Positions 8,628 to 17,111 of a stretch of DNA of 33,665 bases are shown piece by piece. The DNA is from Oscillospiraceae bacterium (GTDB lineage Bacteria; Bacillota; Clostridia; Oscillospirales; Oscillospiraceae): the NCBI GenBank assembly GCA_902783035.1, contig CACZPK010000015.1, positions 1 through 33,665 on the forward strand, given 5' to 3'. Under the pieces are notes generated by a model that was given only the letters and a program-made list of their open reading frames with translations, did no database searches and was not told the DNA's origin. A program made the position numbers and the translations under genes. Position 1 is the first letter of the stretch; every line of letters begins with the position of its first letter.

Positions 8628-9929
8628 TCAATTGCCGCGATTGAAGATCTTGAAGATGTCGGCGAAGGGATCGTCGTCTTCCTCGTCCTTCTCGGGTTCG
8701 GGCTGCGGTGCGGGCGTAGGCGCTGCCGGAGCGGGCGCGGGCGCCGCTTCCTGAGCGGGAGCCGCCGGCGCGGGCTGCTGCGCAACAGGCTGTGCAGGCG
8801 CCGCACTCTGCGGAGCGGCAGGGACTGCGGGCTGCGGTGCGGGTGCCGATGCCGCAGGCGCGGGCGCGGCGGGCTGAACGGGCGCACTTGCCGGTTCCGG
8901 CGCATTGCCGGAGGCAATCTGAGTCAAACGCTCAACGCGCTGCTGCTCGGAGACGGTCTGCGGGAGCGGCTTGCCCTCGTCAAAACCGGTGGCAATAACG
9001 GTGACACGTACCTCGTCGTCCAGCGTTTCGTCGAAGGACGCGCCGAAGATGGTATTCGCATCGGGATGGACGGCGGCCTGCACAAGAGACGCTGCCTGCT
9101 CGATTTCCTCCAGACCGATGTCCGCGGAGCCGGTGATATTGATGAGCACGCCGTGGGCGCCGTTGATCGAGGTTTCCAGCAGCGGGCTGGAAATTGCCAT
9201 GTGCGCAGCCTCTTCCGCCTTGCCCTTGCCGGCGGCGCGGCCAACGCCCATGTGCGCAAGACCGGCACCCTTCATCACGGAGGTGACGTCGGCGAAGTCG
9301 AGGTTGATGAATCCCGGCGTGTTGATGAGGTCCGAAATGCTCTGCACCGCCTGACGCAAGACGTCGTCCGCGATTTCAAAGGCGTTGGCAAAGGTGATTT
9401 TCTGTTCGCTGGCGAGCTTGAGGCGCTCGTTGGGAATGATGACAAGGGAGTCGACCTTCTGACGCAGCTCCTCGATGCCCTTTTCCGCCTGCTGCATGCG
9501 GCGGCGGCCCTCAAAGTTAAAGGGCTTTGTTACGACGCCGACGGTCAGAATGCCCGCCTCGCGCGCAACCTCCGCCACGATGGGCGCACCGCCCGTGCCG
9601 GTGCCGCCGCCCATGCCGGCGGTGATGAACACCATATCGGTGTCCTCCAGCGACTTGGCAATCTGCGCGCGGCTTTCCTCCGCGCTCTTGCGTCCGACCT
9701 CGGGGTCGGAGCCGGCGCCCTGGCCGTGGGTCAGCTTTTCGCCGATTTGAATTTTATAGGTAGCGCTCGAAACGTCGAGCGCCTGTTTGTCTGTGTTGAC
9801 CGCGACGAATTCCACGCCGCGCGAACCCGAACGCACCATGCGGTTGACGACGTTGTTGCCGCCGCCGCCGACGCCGATCACCTTGATCTTGACGACGCTT
9901 TCCTGCCCGGGGTCCAATCCGAAAGCCAT
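8628..9929 (-). CDS. ftsZ: Cell division GTPase FtsZ
   Basis: A 433-residue tubulin homologue that polymerises into the Z ring. The GTPase core is complete: VIGVGGGGNNVVNRM, the tubulin signature GGGTGTGGAPIVAEVA, and NFDFADV-type T7 loop INLDFADVTSVM. Residues from about 320 to 415 form a long Pro/Ala-rich linker, ending in an acidic stretch and the peptide PFADIFKIFNRGN, probably the binding tail for FtsA/SepF-type partners. The ATG at 9929 follows GTAGGAGGAACCGAT; a longer in-frame start has no support. It has its own promoter at 10014-10042 with a 0A box in the leader and ends at a strong terminator. No ftsA is next to it. Confidence 0.98.
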   Translation of the reverse strand: MAFGLDPGQESVVKIKVIGVGGGGNNVVNRMVRSGSRGVEFVAVNTDKQALDVSSATYKIQIGEKLTHGQGAGSDPEVGRKSAEESRAQIAKSLEDTDMVFITAGMGGGTGTGGAPIVAEVAREAGILTVGVVTKPFNFEGRRRMQQAEKGIEELRQKVDSLVIIPNERLKLASEQKITFANAFEIADDVLRQAVQSISDLINTPGFINLDFADVTSVMKGAGLAHMGVGRAAGKGKAEEAAHMAISSPLLETSINGAHGVLINITGSADIGLEEIEQAASLVQAAVHPDANTIFGASFDETLDDEVRVTVIATGFDEGKPLPQTVSEQQRVERLTQIASGNAPEPASAPVQPAAPAPAASAPAPQPAVPAAPQSAAPAQPVAQQPAPAAPAQEAAPAPAPAAPTPAPQPEPEKDEEDDDPFADIFKIFNRGN

Positions 9930-9969
9930 ATCGGTTCCTCCTACTGTCTCTAGTACAATGCGCGGGCAT

Positions 9970-9976
9970 TTCGACA
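9970..9976 (-). promoter_or_regulatory. Perfect 0A box in the ftsZ leader
   Basis: TTCGACA on the plus strand (TGTCGAA on the minus strand) matches the Spo0A box core. It lies about 30 nt downstream of the predicted ftsZ transcription start. A 7-mer is expected a few times in this window by chance, and one such match occurs inside galM, so this is only suggestive. Confidence 0.35.
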
Positions 9977-10013
9977 AAAAACCCACAACATAAAGTATTA
10001 CATACCAACGGCT

Positions 10014-10042
10014 ATTCTATTACGCTTTTTCCCCGCGGTCAA
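10014..10042 (-). promoter_or_regulatory. Sigma-A-type promoter of ftsZ
   Basis: On the minus strand, -35 TTGACC (10037-10042), a 17-nt spacer and -10 TAGAAT (10014-10019) lie between ftsQ and ftsZ. Predicted start is near 10007, with a leader of about 78 nt. Confidence 0.7.
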
Positions 10043-10094
10043 TAGCAGATTGAAAAACTTTTTGAAAAAATTTGCGCCACTGCGGCTTTTTGTC

Positions 10095-10847
10095 TCACGC
10101 GGGGATAAAACTTGCCTTGCCGTCGGTCATCAGGTCAATGCGTCCGGTTTCGTTGTTTTCCAGATAATCCACCACTGTGGAAAGGCTTTCCAGCTTGTAG
10201 CTCAGATCCGCCGTCCACGGGAAGCGCACCGTGAAGCGGTCCAGATAGGTAAAACTCAGCGCCGTGTCGTCCGACATGTCGATCGTGCCGATGTGCTTGC
10301 ACATGTCGCGCTCGGCGGCAATGCGCAGCAGCGACATCACAACGCCGGAGCGATAAGCGGCCTCGCCGCCGAAGTCCATTTGACGGCTGGCGGCGGGTTC
10401 GATCAGCGTGCCGCCCGTGATAAGCGGACAGCCTTCCGGCAGTGTGTCCACCACCTCCAGCAGCTTGCCCTGTTCACTGATCAGCCAGATTTCGCCCGCG
10501 CTTTCGATGCCTGCGACCGCCTTGCACTCGCGTACTTCGATGAGCAGGGTGTCGGGCAGCTTGCGGTTGATCTTGACCTCTTCCACATAGGGCAGCTGGG
10601 CAAAGATGGTTTCCTTGACGCCGAATTTGTTGAGAAAATATAAGTTGCTGCCGGTTTGCAGGCCCGAGGCGTCCAAAACCTCCTGTTCACTGTAACGCGT
10701 ATTGCCGCTTACGACGATGTGGTCCATGCGGAAAAAAAGCGTGACCGCTGCGACGATTGCTGCGACGGCGACCAAAAAGGCGAACAGCTTCAGGAGGAAG
10801 GAAAACCTTCCCCGTCTGCGTCTTCGATTGCGTCTTGTTCTCGCCAT
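10095..10847 (-). CDS. ftsQ: Cell division protein FtsQ/DivIB
   Basis: A 250-residue bitopic divisome protein. It has a very basic cytoplasmic N-terminus (ARTRRNRRRRRGR), one TM helix (about 14-36), then an extracellular POTRA domain (MDHIVVSGNTRYSEQEVL through VKINRKLPDTLLIEVRE) and the FtsQ beta domain. In Firmicutes it binds FtsL and DivIC and recruits or regulates septal peptidoglycan synthesis. The ATG at 10847 has GGGAAGAGG upstream; the open frame runs further upstream, but that part overlaps murA in another frame and has no family similarity. It lies 28 nt after murA, and no strong terminator separates it from the ftsZ promoter, so some readthrough is possible. Confidence 0.93.
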   Translation of the reverse strand: MARTRRNRRRRRGRFSFLLKLFAFLVAVAAIVAAVTLFFRMDHIVVSGNTRYSEQEVLDASGLQTGSNLYFLNKFGVKETIFAQLPYVEEVKINRKLPDTLLIEVRECKAVAGIESAGEIWLISEQGKLLEVVDTLPEGCPLITGGTLIEPAASRQMDFGGEAAYRSGVVMSLLRIAAERDMCKHIGTIDMSDDTALSFTYLDRFTVRFPWTADLSYKLESLSTVVDYLENNETGRIDLMTDGKASFIPA

Positions 10848-10875
10848 GGCGCCTCTTCCCTCTGTCCTCTGTGAC

Positions 10876-12135
10876 TTATGGTTGTTCTTTTCGCTCGATC
10901 TGTGCGCCCAGCAGCGTAAGATCGCGCTCGATGGACACGTAGCCGCGGTCGATGTGTGCAAGCAGGGACACACGGGTGGTTCCCTCCGCCTGCAAGCCCG
11001 CGAGCACCAATGCCGCGCCGCCGCGCAGATCGGTGCAGCGGACGCTTGCGCCGTGCAGCGCATCTACACCGCTGACCACGGCGACCCGCCCTGCGATGCG
11101 GACGTCCGCGCCCAGACGCGCAAGCTCGCCCGCGTGGCGGTAACGATTTTCAAAGATGTTTTCCACGAACACGGTGCTGCCCGCAGCACGCAGCAGCGCC
11201 GCCATCAGGGCGGGCTGCGCATCCGTGGGAAAGCCGGGGTACGGCGCGGTGCGCACGGGACGGATCGAGCGAAGGCGCCCCTCGCTGCGCAGATGCACGG
11301 CACATTCCTCGCTTTCCACGGCACAGCCGGCCTCGGCCAGTGCGCCCGTCACGGTGGCAAGTTGGCGGTAGTCGACGCCTGTGATCCGTACGTCCCCGCC
11401 GCAGCCCGCCGCCGCACACAGATAGGTCGCCGCCACAATGCGGTCGGCGACGACGCGGTGCGTTCCGCCGTGGAGCGGGCGCTTTCCCGAAACGGTGACG
11501 ATGGAGCTGCCCGCGCCGCGCACCTGCGCGCCCATCGCGTTGAGAAAGTCCTGCAGCTCACCGATTTCCGGCTCCCGCGCGGCGTTGTAGATGACGGTCG
11601 TACCATCCGCGCCGCAAGCGGCGAGAATGGCGTTCTCCGTTGCGCCGACGCTCGGCAGAGGAAGCACCAGCTCCGCTGCGGTAAGTACCTTTGCCTGACA
11701 GCGCAGCGTGCCGCTGCGCTCGGCGATCTCCGCGCCCAGAGCGCGTAGCGCCGAGAGGTGCATGTCGATGGGGCGCGGCCCCAGCTCGCATCCCCCGGGA
11801 TAGGACAGCACCGCCTCGCCCTGCCGCGCCAGAATGGCGCCGAGAAAGATCACGGACGAGCGCATTTCGCTCATCAGCGCGTCCGGCACCTCCGTGCCGT
11901 CCATATGCGTTGTGTCCACGATCAGCGTATCGCCCTCCCAGCGCGTGCAGCAGCCGAGATGGCGCAGGATCGCGATGGACGCATCCACGTCCCGCAGCCG
12001 CGGACAGTTTCCCAGACGGCATTCTCCCGCACAGACTATCGTCGCCGCCAGAATGGGCAGTACGCCGTTTTTTGAACCCTGTATCGTCAGTTCACCACAA
12101 AGACGTTTTCCGCCTTCGACGAACAGCTCCTGCAT
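10876..12135 (-). CDS. murA: UDP-GlcNAc 1-carboxyvinyltransferase MurA
   Basis: A 419-residue enzyme that transfers enolpyruvate from PEP to UDP-GlcNAc, the first committed step of peptidoglycan synthesis and the fosfomycin target. Both halves of the inside-out alpha/beta barrel are complete. Key sites: Lys22 in GSKNGVLP, Cys116 in PGGCELGPRPIDMHL (the fosfomycin-alkylated Cys, so the enzyme should be sensitive) and the Asp in YPGFPTDAQP. The start is the ATG at 12135 with a GGGGGG Shine-Dalgarno that lies in the arm of a strong hairpin (12143-12179). It follows murG by 83 nt. Firmicutes often have two MurA copies; whether this is the main one cannot be told here. Confidence 0.97.
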   Translation of the reverse strand: MQELFVEGGKRLCGELTIQGSKNGVLPILAATIVCAGECRLGNCPRLRDVDASIAILRHLGCCTRWEGDTLIVDTTHMDGTEVPDALMSEMRSSVIFLGAILARQGEAVLSYPGGCELGPRPIDMHLSALRALGAEIAERSGTLRCQAKVLTAAELVLPLPSVGATENAILAACGADGTTVIYNAAREPEIGELQDFLNAMGAQVRGAGSSIVTVSGKRPLHGGTHRVVADRIVAATYLCAAAGCGGDVRITGVDYRQLATVTGALAEAGCAVESEECAVHLRSEGRLRSIRPVRTAPYPGFPTDAQPALMAALLRAAGSTVFVENIFENRYRHAGELARLGADVRIAGRVAVVSGVDALHGASVRCTDLRGGAALVLAGLQAEGTTRVSLLAHIDRGYVSIERDLTLLGAQIERKEQP

Positions 12136-12142
12136 TACGTTC

Positions 12143-12179
12143 CCCCCACATACTGAAACTAGACCATAGTATGCGGGGG
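12143..12179 (-). promoter_or_regulatory. Hairpin over the murA Shine-Dalgarno
   Basis: A 12-bp inverted repeat (arms 12143-12154 and 12168-12179, 13-nt loop). As minus-strand RNA it pairs fully, with one G-U wobble; as plus-strand RNA it would have a mismatch, so the pairing favours the murA transcript. The 3' arm contains most of the G-run that serves as the murA RBS. It could restrict translation, or act as a weak attenuator or processing site between murG and murA; no T-run follows. Confidence 0.55.
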
Positions 12180-12218
12180 ACAGGGGGGTGGGTTACTCCC
12201 GCCGCCTTGCCCGGCGCT

Positions 12219-13337
12219 TTATAACAGGCTCATGACCGTTTCGTAAATGCGCTCCGTTGCGTCCCGTACGCCGAGCGCCGCCATGTTTCGCTCCATTTCG
12301 AGGCGTTTTCCCTCGTCGTGCAGGATCTCCGCTGCGGCGGTGAACAGACGCTTGCCGTCCAGCCCTTCCTGCGCGAGCACCAGCGCCGCGCCGTGCTCGC
12401 CGAGGACATTTGCGTTCTTTTCCTGATGGTGATTGGTGACGTTGGGGGAAGGAACGAGAATTGCCGGTACGCCCAGCGCCGTCAGCTCCGCGATGGTGGA
12501 CGCTCCTGCGCGGGAGAGAACGAGGTCGGCGGCACGCATGACGTCCGCCATGTTGTAGATATACTCCCGCACGTCGAGCGACGGATGCGCTGCGAGGTCG
12601 ACGCCGCGCGATGCAAGGGATGCGCACATCGCATTCCAGGAGAGCGAACCGACGCCGTGAATGTGGTGGAACGGTTCGTGCGCCGCTTCAAGCGCCAGAA
12701 AATCCGCCATCATCTCATTCATCGCACCTGCGCCGAGACTGCCCCAGAACGAGACGATCAGGGGACGGGCGTCGTCAAAGCCGAGCTTTTTCCGGGCCTC
12801 CGCCTTTGTCTGCGTGAAAAAGTCGCCGCGCACCGGCGTGCCGGTAACGACCACCTTGCCGGGGTGCCGATAGTGCTTCCGGCAGTCCTCAAAACCCACC
12901 ATGATGCGCCGGGCGTACGGCTCCAGCTCTTTCGTCGTCAGGCCCGGCACCGCGTTGGATTCGTGTACCGCCGTCGGGATACCCGCTTTTGCGCCGTAGC
13001 GTACGATGGGATAGCTGGCATAGCCGCCCGTGCCGACGATCAGATCGGGCCGGAAATCGCCCAGAATGGCGTTCGCTTCCCGCTCTGCGTGGAGCAGGTT
13101 GCGGATCGAAATCAGATTATGTTTGAGTTCCTTCGGCTTGAGCGAACGGTGGAACGACGAGATATTGACCGCGCGGAACGGGTAGGGCGTATGCGCGATC
13201 AGGTCGCGCTCCAAGCCGCGCTCCGCGCCAACGAACAGCACCTCGGTCGCAGGGTCCTTTTCCAACATGTAACCGGCCAGTGCCAGCGCCGGGTTGACAT
13301 GTCCCGCGGTGCCGCCGCAGGTAAAAATCACTTTCAT
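12219..13337 (-). CDS. murG: Lipid II synthase MurG (UDP-GlcNAc transferase)
   Basis: A 372-residue GT28 glycosyltransferase that adds GlcNAc to lipid I on the inner membrane face, forming lipid II. Motifs: CGGTAGHVNPALALA (lipid-I side glycine loop), HESNAVPGLTTK, GSLGAGAMNE (usually GGSLGA; the first Gly is Trp here), LSRAGASTIAEL and VTNHHQEKNA near the UDP-GlcNAc site. Length is typical. It begins 10 nt after ftsW, consistent with one transcript, and is followed by murA. In many relatives murC or murB comes next; here it does not. Confidence 0.97.
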   Translation of the reverse strand: MKVIFTCGGTAGHVNPALALAGYMLEKDPATEVLFVGAERGLERDLIAHTPYPFRAVNISSFHRSLKPKELKHNLISIRNLLHAEREANAILGDFRPDLIVGTGGYASYPIVRYGAKAGIPTAVHESNAVPGLTTKELEPYARRIMVGFEDCRKHYRHPGKVVVTGTPVRGDFFTQTKAEARKKLGFDDARPLIVSFWGSLGAGAMNEMMADFLALEAAHEPFHHIHGVGSLSWNAMCASLASRGVDLAAHPSLDVREYIYNMADVMRAADLVLSRAGASTIAELTALGVPAILVPSPNVTNHHQEKNANVLGEHGAALVLAQEGLDGKRLFTAAAEILHDEGKRLEMERNMAALGVRDATERIYETVMSLL

Positions 13338-13347
13338 GACTGCACTC

Positions 13348-14541
13348 CTATGACGGCGGCATCTGCCGCGACACGCTCAGCACCACGCCCATTTCCGAGA
13401 GCTGAATGGCGAGCGCCGTGCCGCCGTAGCTGAAAAAGGGAAGCGAAATGCCGGTATTCGGGATCAGGTTTGATACCACCGCGATATTCAGAAAGACCTG
13501 CAGCGCCACCTGCGTCGTTACGCCCACCGCCAGCAGCGCGCCGAAACGGTCGCGGGCATGGAGCGCGATCCAATAGCCCCGCAAGATCAGCAGGGCGAAG
13601 AGCGCCATAATGAGCGTTGCGCCGATGAGCCCCAGCTCCTCACAGACGATGGAGAAGATGAAGTCGTTGTGCTCCTCGGGCAGGTACATGAACTTCTGCC
13701 GGCTTTGACCGAGACCGACGCCCAGCAGACCGCCCGAACCGATGGCGAGCAGGCTTTGACGCGTCTGGTATCCTTTGCCCTGCATGAACTCGGGGTTGAG
13801 CGGATCGAGCCAGATGGCAATGCGCGAGGAGTTGTATTTTATGAGACCGGTTGCAAATGCGTAGCCGATCAGGGCGGCGCCGCCTGCGCCCATGCCGACC
13901 CAGAACAACTGGATGCCGCCGACGAACATCATCGTTGCGCCGATGCCGAGGATCAGCACCGTGCCGGAAAAATGCGGCTCGAGCAGCATCAGCACCGAAA
14001 TGACGCCGAGAATGGCGGCGTAGGGGAGAATACCGTAGCGGAAGGAACGCATGCGCTCCATCTTTTTGGAAATGCTGTCGGCAAAGTAGAGAATGACGCC
14101 GAACTTTGCAACCTCAGAGGGCTGGAACTGCGGCAGCGGTCCGATGGCGCGGATCCAGCGCTGCGCGCCGTGCGTGACCTTGCCCGTGCCGATGCCGGGA
14201 ATCAGCACGAGAATCAGCAGGGCAATGGAGAAAAACAGCAGGATGCGGGACACACCGCGGTAGCGTTCGTAGTTGATGCGCCCGATGGCAAACATCGCCA
14301 CAATGCCGAGCGCGGCAAAAATCGCCTGACGGATGAAGTAATAGGCAGGGTTGCCGCTTTCATAGTACGCCGAGGGAAAGCTGGCGGAAAAGAGCATGAT
14401 CAGCCCAACGCCCGTGAGCAGCAGCGTCAGCAGGAGATACGGCACGTCGAGGGGGCCGCGCGCCGCCTCGCGGGCGTTGTTTTCGACCTCGCGCTGGCGC
14501 GCACGCTGCTGCGCGCGCAGCTCGCGTTCCTCCTTTGTCAT
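13348..14541 (-). CDS. ftsW: Lipid II polymerase FtsW (SEDS family)
   Basis: A 397-residue polytopic SEDS glycosyltransferase that polymerises lipid II at the septum with a class B PBP. The N-terminus is a charged cytoplasmic tail of about 30 residues (MTKEERELRAQQRARQR), followed by about ten TM helices. SEDS signatures are clear: QFQPSEVAKFG, PEEHNDFIFSIVCEELG and NTGISLPFFSYGGTALAI. The ATG at 14541 follows GAGGTGAGCAG. Position between mraY and murG, with the PBP upstream, points to divisional FtsW rather than RodA or SpoVE, but a sporulation role cannot be excluded. Confidence 0.95.
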   Translation of the reverse strand: MTKEERELRAQQRARQREVENNAREAARGPLDVPYLLLTLLLTGVGLIMLFSASFPSAYYESGNPAYYFIRQAIFAALGIVAMFAIGRINYERYRGVSRILLFFSIALLILVLIPGIGTGKVTHGAQRWIRAIGPLPQFQPSEVAKFGVILYFADSISKKMERMRSFRYGILPYAAILGVISVLMLLEPHFSGTVLILGIGATMMFVGGIQLFWVGMGAGGAALIGYAFATGLIKYNSSRIAIWLDPLNPEFMQGKGYQTRQSLLAIGSGGLLGVGLGQSRQKFMYLPEEHNDFIFSIVCEELGLIGATLIMALFALLILRGYWIALHARDRFGALLAVGVTTQVALQVFLNIAVVSNLIPNTGISLPFFSYGGTALAIQLSEMGVVLSVSRQMPPS

Positions 14542-14584
14542 CTGCTCACCTCGTTTCCTGCCCGGATGGGACTTTGGTTTTCAA

Positions 14585-15574
14585 TCAGATCTGATAGCGC
14601 CCCAGAACGCCCAGCGCGGCAAGGCAGCAGCCCAGCGTGCTCACAAGCGAGAACACCGCCACCAGTTTGACCTCGCTCCAGCCGCACAACTCGAAGTGGT
14701 GGTGCAGCGGCGCCATTTTGAAAAGACGCTTGCCGTGTGTCAGCTTGAAGTAACCCACCTGCAAAATGTCCGACATCGTCTCGCAGATGTAAACAAAGCC
14801 GACGGGGATCAGGATCAGCGGCATGTCATAGGCGAACGCAAGCGCCGCCACCGTGCCGCCGAGAAAGAGCGAACCCGTGTCGCCCATGAAGACCTTCGCG
14901 GGATGGAAGTTATAGACCAGAAAGCCCAGCAGTCCACCCACCAGCGCGCCGGCGTAAACGCCCAGCTGCTCACGTCCCGGCCACCACGTCGCCACCACGG
15001 CGAAGAACAGCCCGACCGGAACGGTTACGCTGGCCGCAAGGCCGTCGATGCCGTCGGTGATGTTGACGGCGTTGACCGTGCCGACAATGATGAACGCGGC
15101 AAGAACCATATAGACTGGCCAGTGCATGACGAGATGCGCCTGTACGAAGGGAATATACAGGTTCGGCGTCAGCAGCCCCTCATAGCGCATCAGCGTCAGG
15201 AATGCGACCGCCGCTGCGAGCTGGAGCGCGAACTTTTGCAGCGCCGTCAGACCGAGGTTGCGATGGTGGACGACCTTTTCAAAATCGTCGAGAAAGCCGA
15301 TCAGTCCGAAAATGGCGGCAAAGCCGAAGATGTAAAGGTGTTTGCAGTCGCCGTGCAGCATCCGCGACCAGCCGGCGGCGAGGATTGCGACGAGAATCCC
15401 CGCAATGAACATCAGACCGCCCATGGTGGGCGTGCCTGCCTTGGCATTGTGCCAGGTCGGACCGTCCTCACGGATCTCCTGTCCCGCCTTAAGACGGCGG
15501 AGCCACGGGATCAGAAACCGCCCCGCGATTGCGGTGACCGCAAAACTCAGAATACAGGCAAGCACTGTCATCAT
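14585..15574 (-). CDS. mraY: Phospho-MurNAc-pentapeptide transferase MraY
   Basis: A 329-residue integral membrane enzyme that joins phospho-MurNAc-pentapeptide to undecaprenyl phosphate, giving lipid I. About ten TM segments with family motifs: GTPTMGGLMF, FLDDFEKV, NITDGIDGLAA, MGDTGSLFLGG and APLHHHFELCGW. All catalytic Asp and His positions I know of are present. Two adjacent ATG codons occur; the first (15574) follows AAAGGAGAAATCAAC. A further upstream in-frame ATG at 15601 lies before that RBS and is less likely. It lies 50 nt after murE; murF, which commonly lies between them, is missing. Confidence 0.97.
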   Translation of the reverse strand: MMTVLACILSFAVTAIAGRFLIPWLRRLKAGQEIREDGPTWHNAKAGTPTMGGLMFIAGILVAILAAGWSRMLHGDCKHLYIFGFAAIFGLIGFLDDFEKVVHHRNLGLTALQKFALQLAAAVAFLTLMRYEGLLTPNLYIPFVQAHLVMHWPVYMVLAAFIIVGTVNAVNITDGIDGLAASVTVPVGLFFAVVATWWPGREQLGVYAGALVGGLLGFLVYNFHPAKVFMGDTGSLFLGGTVAALAFAYDMPLILIPVGFVYICETMSDILQVGYFKLTHGKRLFKMAPLHHHFELCGWSEVKLVAVFSLVSTLGCCLAALGVLGRYQI

Positions 15575-15624
15575 GTTGATTTCTCCTTTGTTCAAATACA
15601 CACGTTTTGCCGCTGTGCGGCGGC

Positions 15625-17067
15625 TTAATGCTGCGCGTAGTATGTGCGCACAACCTCCCGCTCGTCCAGCGGGCAGAGCTTTGTACCGATGATCTGGTGC
15701 GTTTCATGTCCTTTGCCCGCCAGCAGCACTACGTCTCCCGCGCCGGCATGCTCCAGCGCATAGGCAATCGCCTCGCGCCTGTCTTCAATGACGGCGAAGG
15801 GGGTGCGGCTGCCGCGCATACCGTCGAGCACATCGTGCAATATCGCATAGGGCGATTCGGTGCGCGGGTTGTCACTGGTGACAACGGCAAAGTCCGAAAG
15901 CGCTGCGGCGATGCGCCCCATGCGGGCGCGCTTGGTACGGTCACGGTCGCCGCCGCAGCCGAATACGACCAGCACACGCCGCTGCGCAAACGCGCAGACC
16001 GTTTCCAATATATTCTTCAGCCCATCGGGCGTATGCGCATAGTCGATGATAACCGTGCTTTTGCCCGGGGTTGGCACGACCTCGCAGCGTCCGCGGACGC
16101 CGGTACAATCCGGCAGCGCCGCCGCGGCCTCGCGCAGCGGTACGCCCAGCAGCTTCACTGCCGAGAGCGCGGCAAGCGCGTTGTAACACGAAAATTCGCC
16201 GGGGATGGGGACCCGGGTCTCCCTGTGCTCCCCTTCGTCGCAGAGCGTGAAAGCGACGCTGTCGTTGGTGTAATGCAGGTGCCAGCCCACAAGGTCGTTG
16301 GTGAGATCCTGACCGTAACGCAGAACGGGGCAGGATGCGCCGTCGAGAATGCGTTCCGCCCAGCGGCTGTCGCCGTTGACGGCGGCGGCGTGGCATTGGC
16401 GGAACAGACGCGCCTTGGCGTCGCAGTAGTTTTCCATCGTGCCGTGGTAGTCCAGATGATCCTGCGTCAGGTTCGTGAACACGCCCACGTCAAAATCAAC
16501 GCCCGCCGTGCGCTGTTGCACCAGTGCATGGGAGGAGACCTCCATCACCGCGAAGGCGCAGTTCGCGTCAACCATGCGAGCAAGCAGGTCCTGCAGGGCA
16601 AGGCTTCCCGGCGTTGTGCGCTCGGCGGGCAGGCTTTCGTCGCCGATCCGGTTGCCGACCGTGCCGATGAGCCCGACCTTTGCGCCGCATGTTTTCTCCA
16701 ATAGCTGTTTGATGAGCCAGGTCGTCGTGGTTTTGCCGTTTGTGCCGGTCACGCCGACGACACGCAGCTTTTTCGACGGCTCGCCGTACCAGACCGACGC
16801 CATGTGACCCAACGCGTACCTTGCGTCCGGCACAAGAACATACGGCAGGGATATGTCGGGCGGCGTTTCGCACAGCACGCAGGCCGCGCCGCCATGGCGC
16901 GCCTGCTCAAGAAACCGTGCGCCGTCCTCCTTTGCGCCTTGCAGCGCGGCGAACAGCGCGTTGGGACGGACGGTGCGGGAATCATCGCTCAACGCGGCGA
17001 TCTCCATGTCCTCACTCGCGTGCAAATCATAGTCGTTCAGAGGTGCAAGCAGTTGCGAGAGTCTGAT
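15625..17067 (-). CDS. murE: UDP-MurNAc-L-Ala-D-Glu:meso-DAP ligase MurE, probable ATC start
   Basis: A Mur ligase adding the third residue to the stem peptide with ATP. Motifs: GVTGTNGKTTTTW (P-loop), TNLTQDHLDYHG, the carbamylated Lys in DAKARLF, and SDNPRTESP. The DNPR form indicates meso-diaminopimelate as substrate. The family N-terminus (typically M-K-L-S-x-L-L) is matched by codons reading RLSQLLAPLNDYDLHASED, but the codon in the Met position (17065-17067) is ATC, preceded 9 nt upstream by AAAGGGA; an in-frame TGA follows at 17083-17085. The nearest conventional start is TTG at 17025, which has no RBS and would remove 14 conserved residues. I therefore give 17067 as the N-terminus. 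Alternatives are a base error (ATG read as ATC) or true TTG initiation. Function is certain; the start is not. Confidence 0.93.
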   Translation of the reverse strand: MRLSQLLAPLNDYDLHASEDMEIAALSDDSRTVRPNALFAALQGAKEDGARFLEQARHGGAACVLCETPPDISLPYVLVPDARYALGHMASVWYGEPSKKLRVVGVTGTNGKTTTTWLIKQLLEKTCGAKVGLIGTVGNRIGDESLPAERTTPGSLALQDLLARMVDANCAFAVMEVSSHALVQQRTAGVDFDVGVFTNLTQDHLDYHGTMENYCDAKARLFRQCHAAAVNGDSRWAERILDGASCPVLRYGQDLTNDLVGWHLHYTNDSVAFTLCDEGEHRETRVPIPGEFSCYNALAALSAVKLLGVPLREAAAALPDCTGVRGRCEVVPTPGKSTVIIDYAHTPDGLKNILETVCAFAQRRVLVVFGCGGDRDRTKRARMGRIAAALSDFAVVTSDNPRTESPYAILHDVLDGMRGSRTPFAVIEDRREAIAYALEHAGAGDVVLLAGKGHETHQIIGTKLCPLDEREVVRTYYAQH

Positions 17068-17111
17068 GGGGAAGCGTCCCTTTCACGATTGAATATAGCT
17101 TTCCTGAGGTA

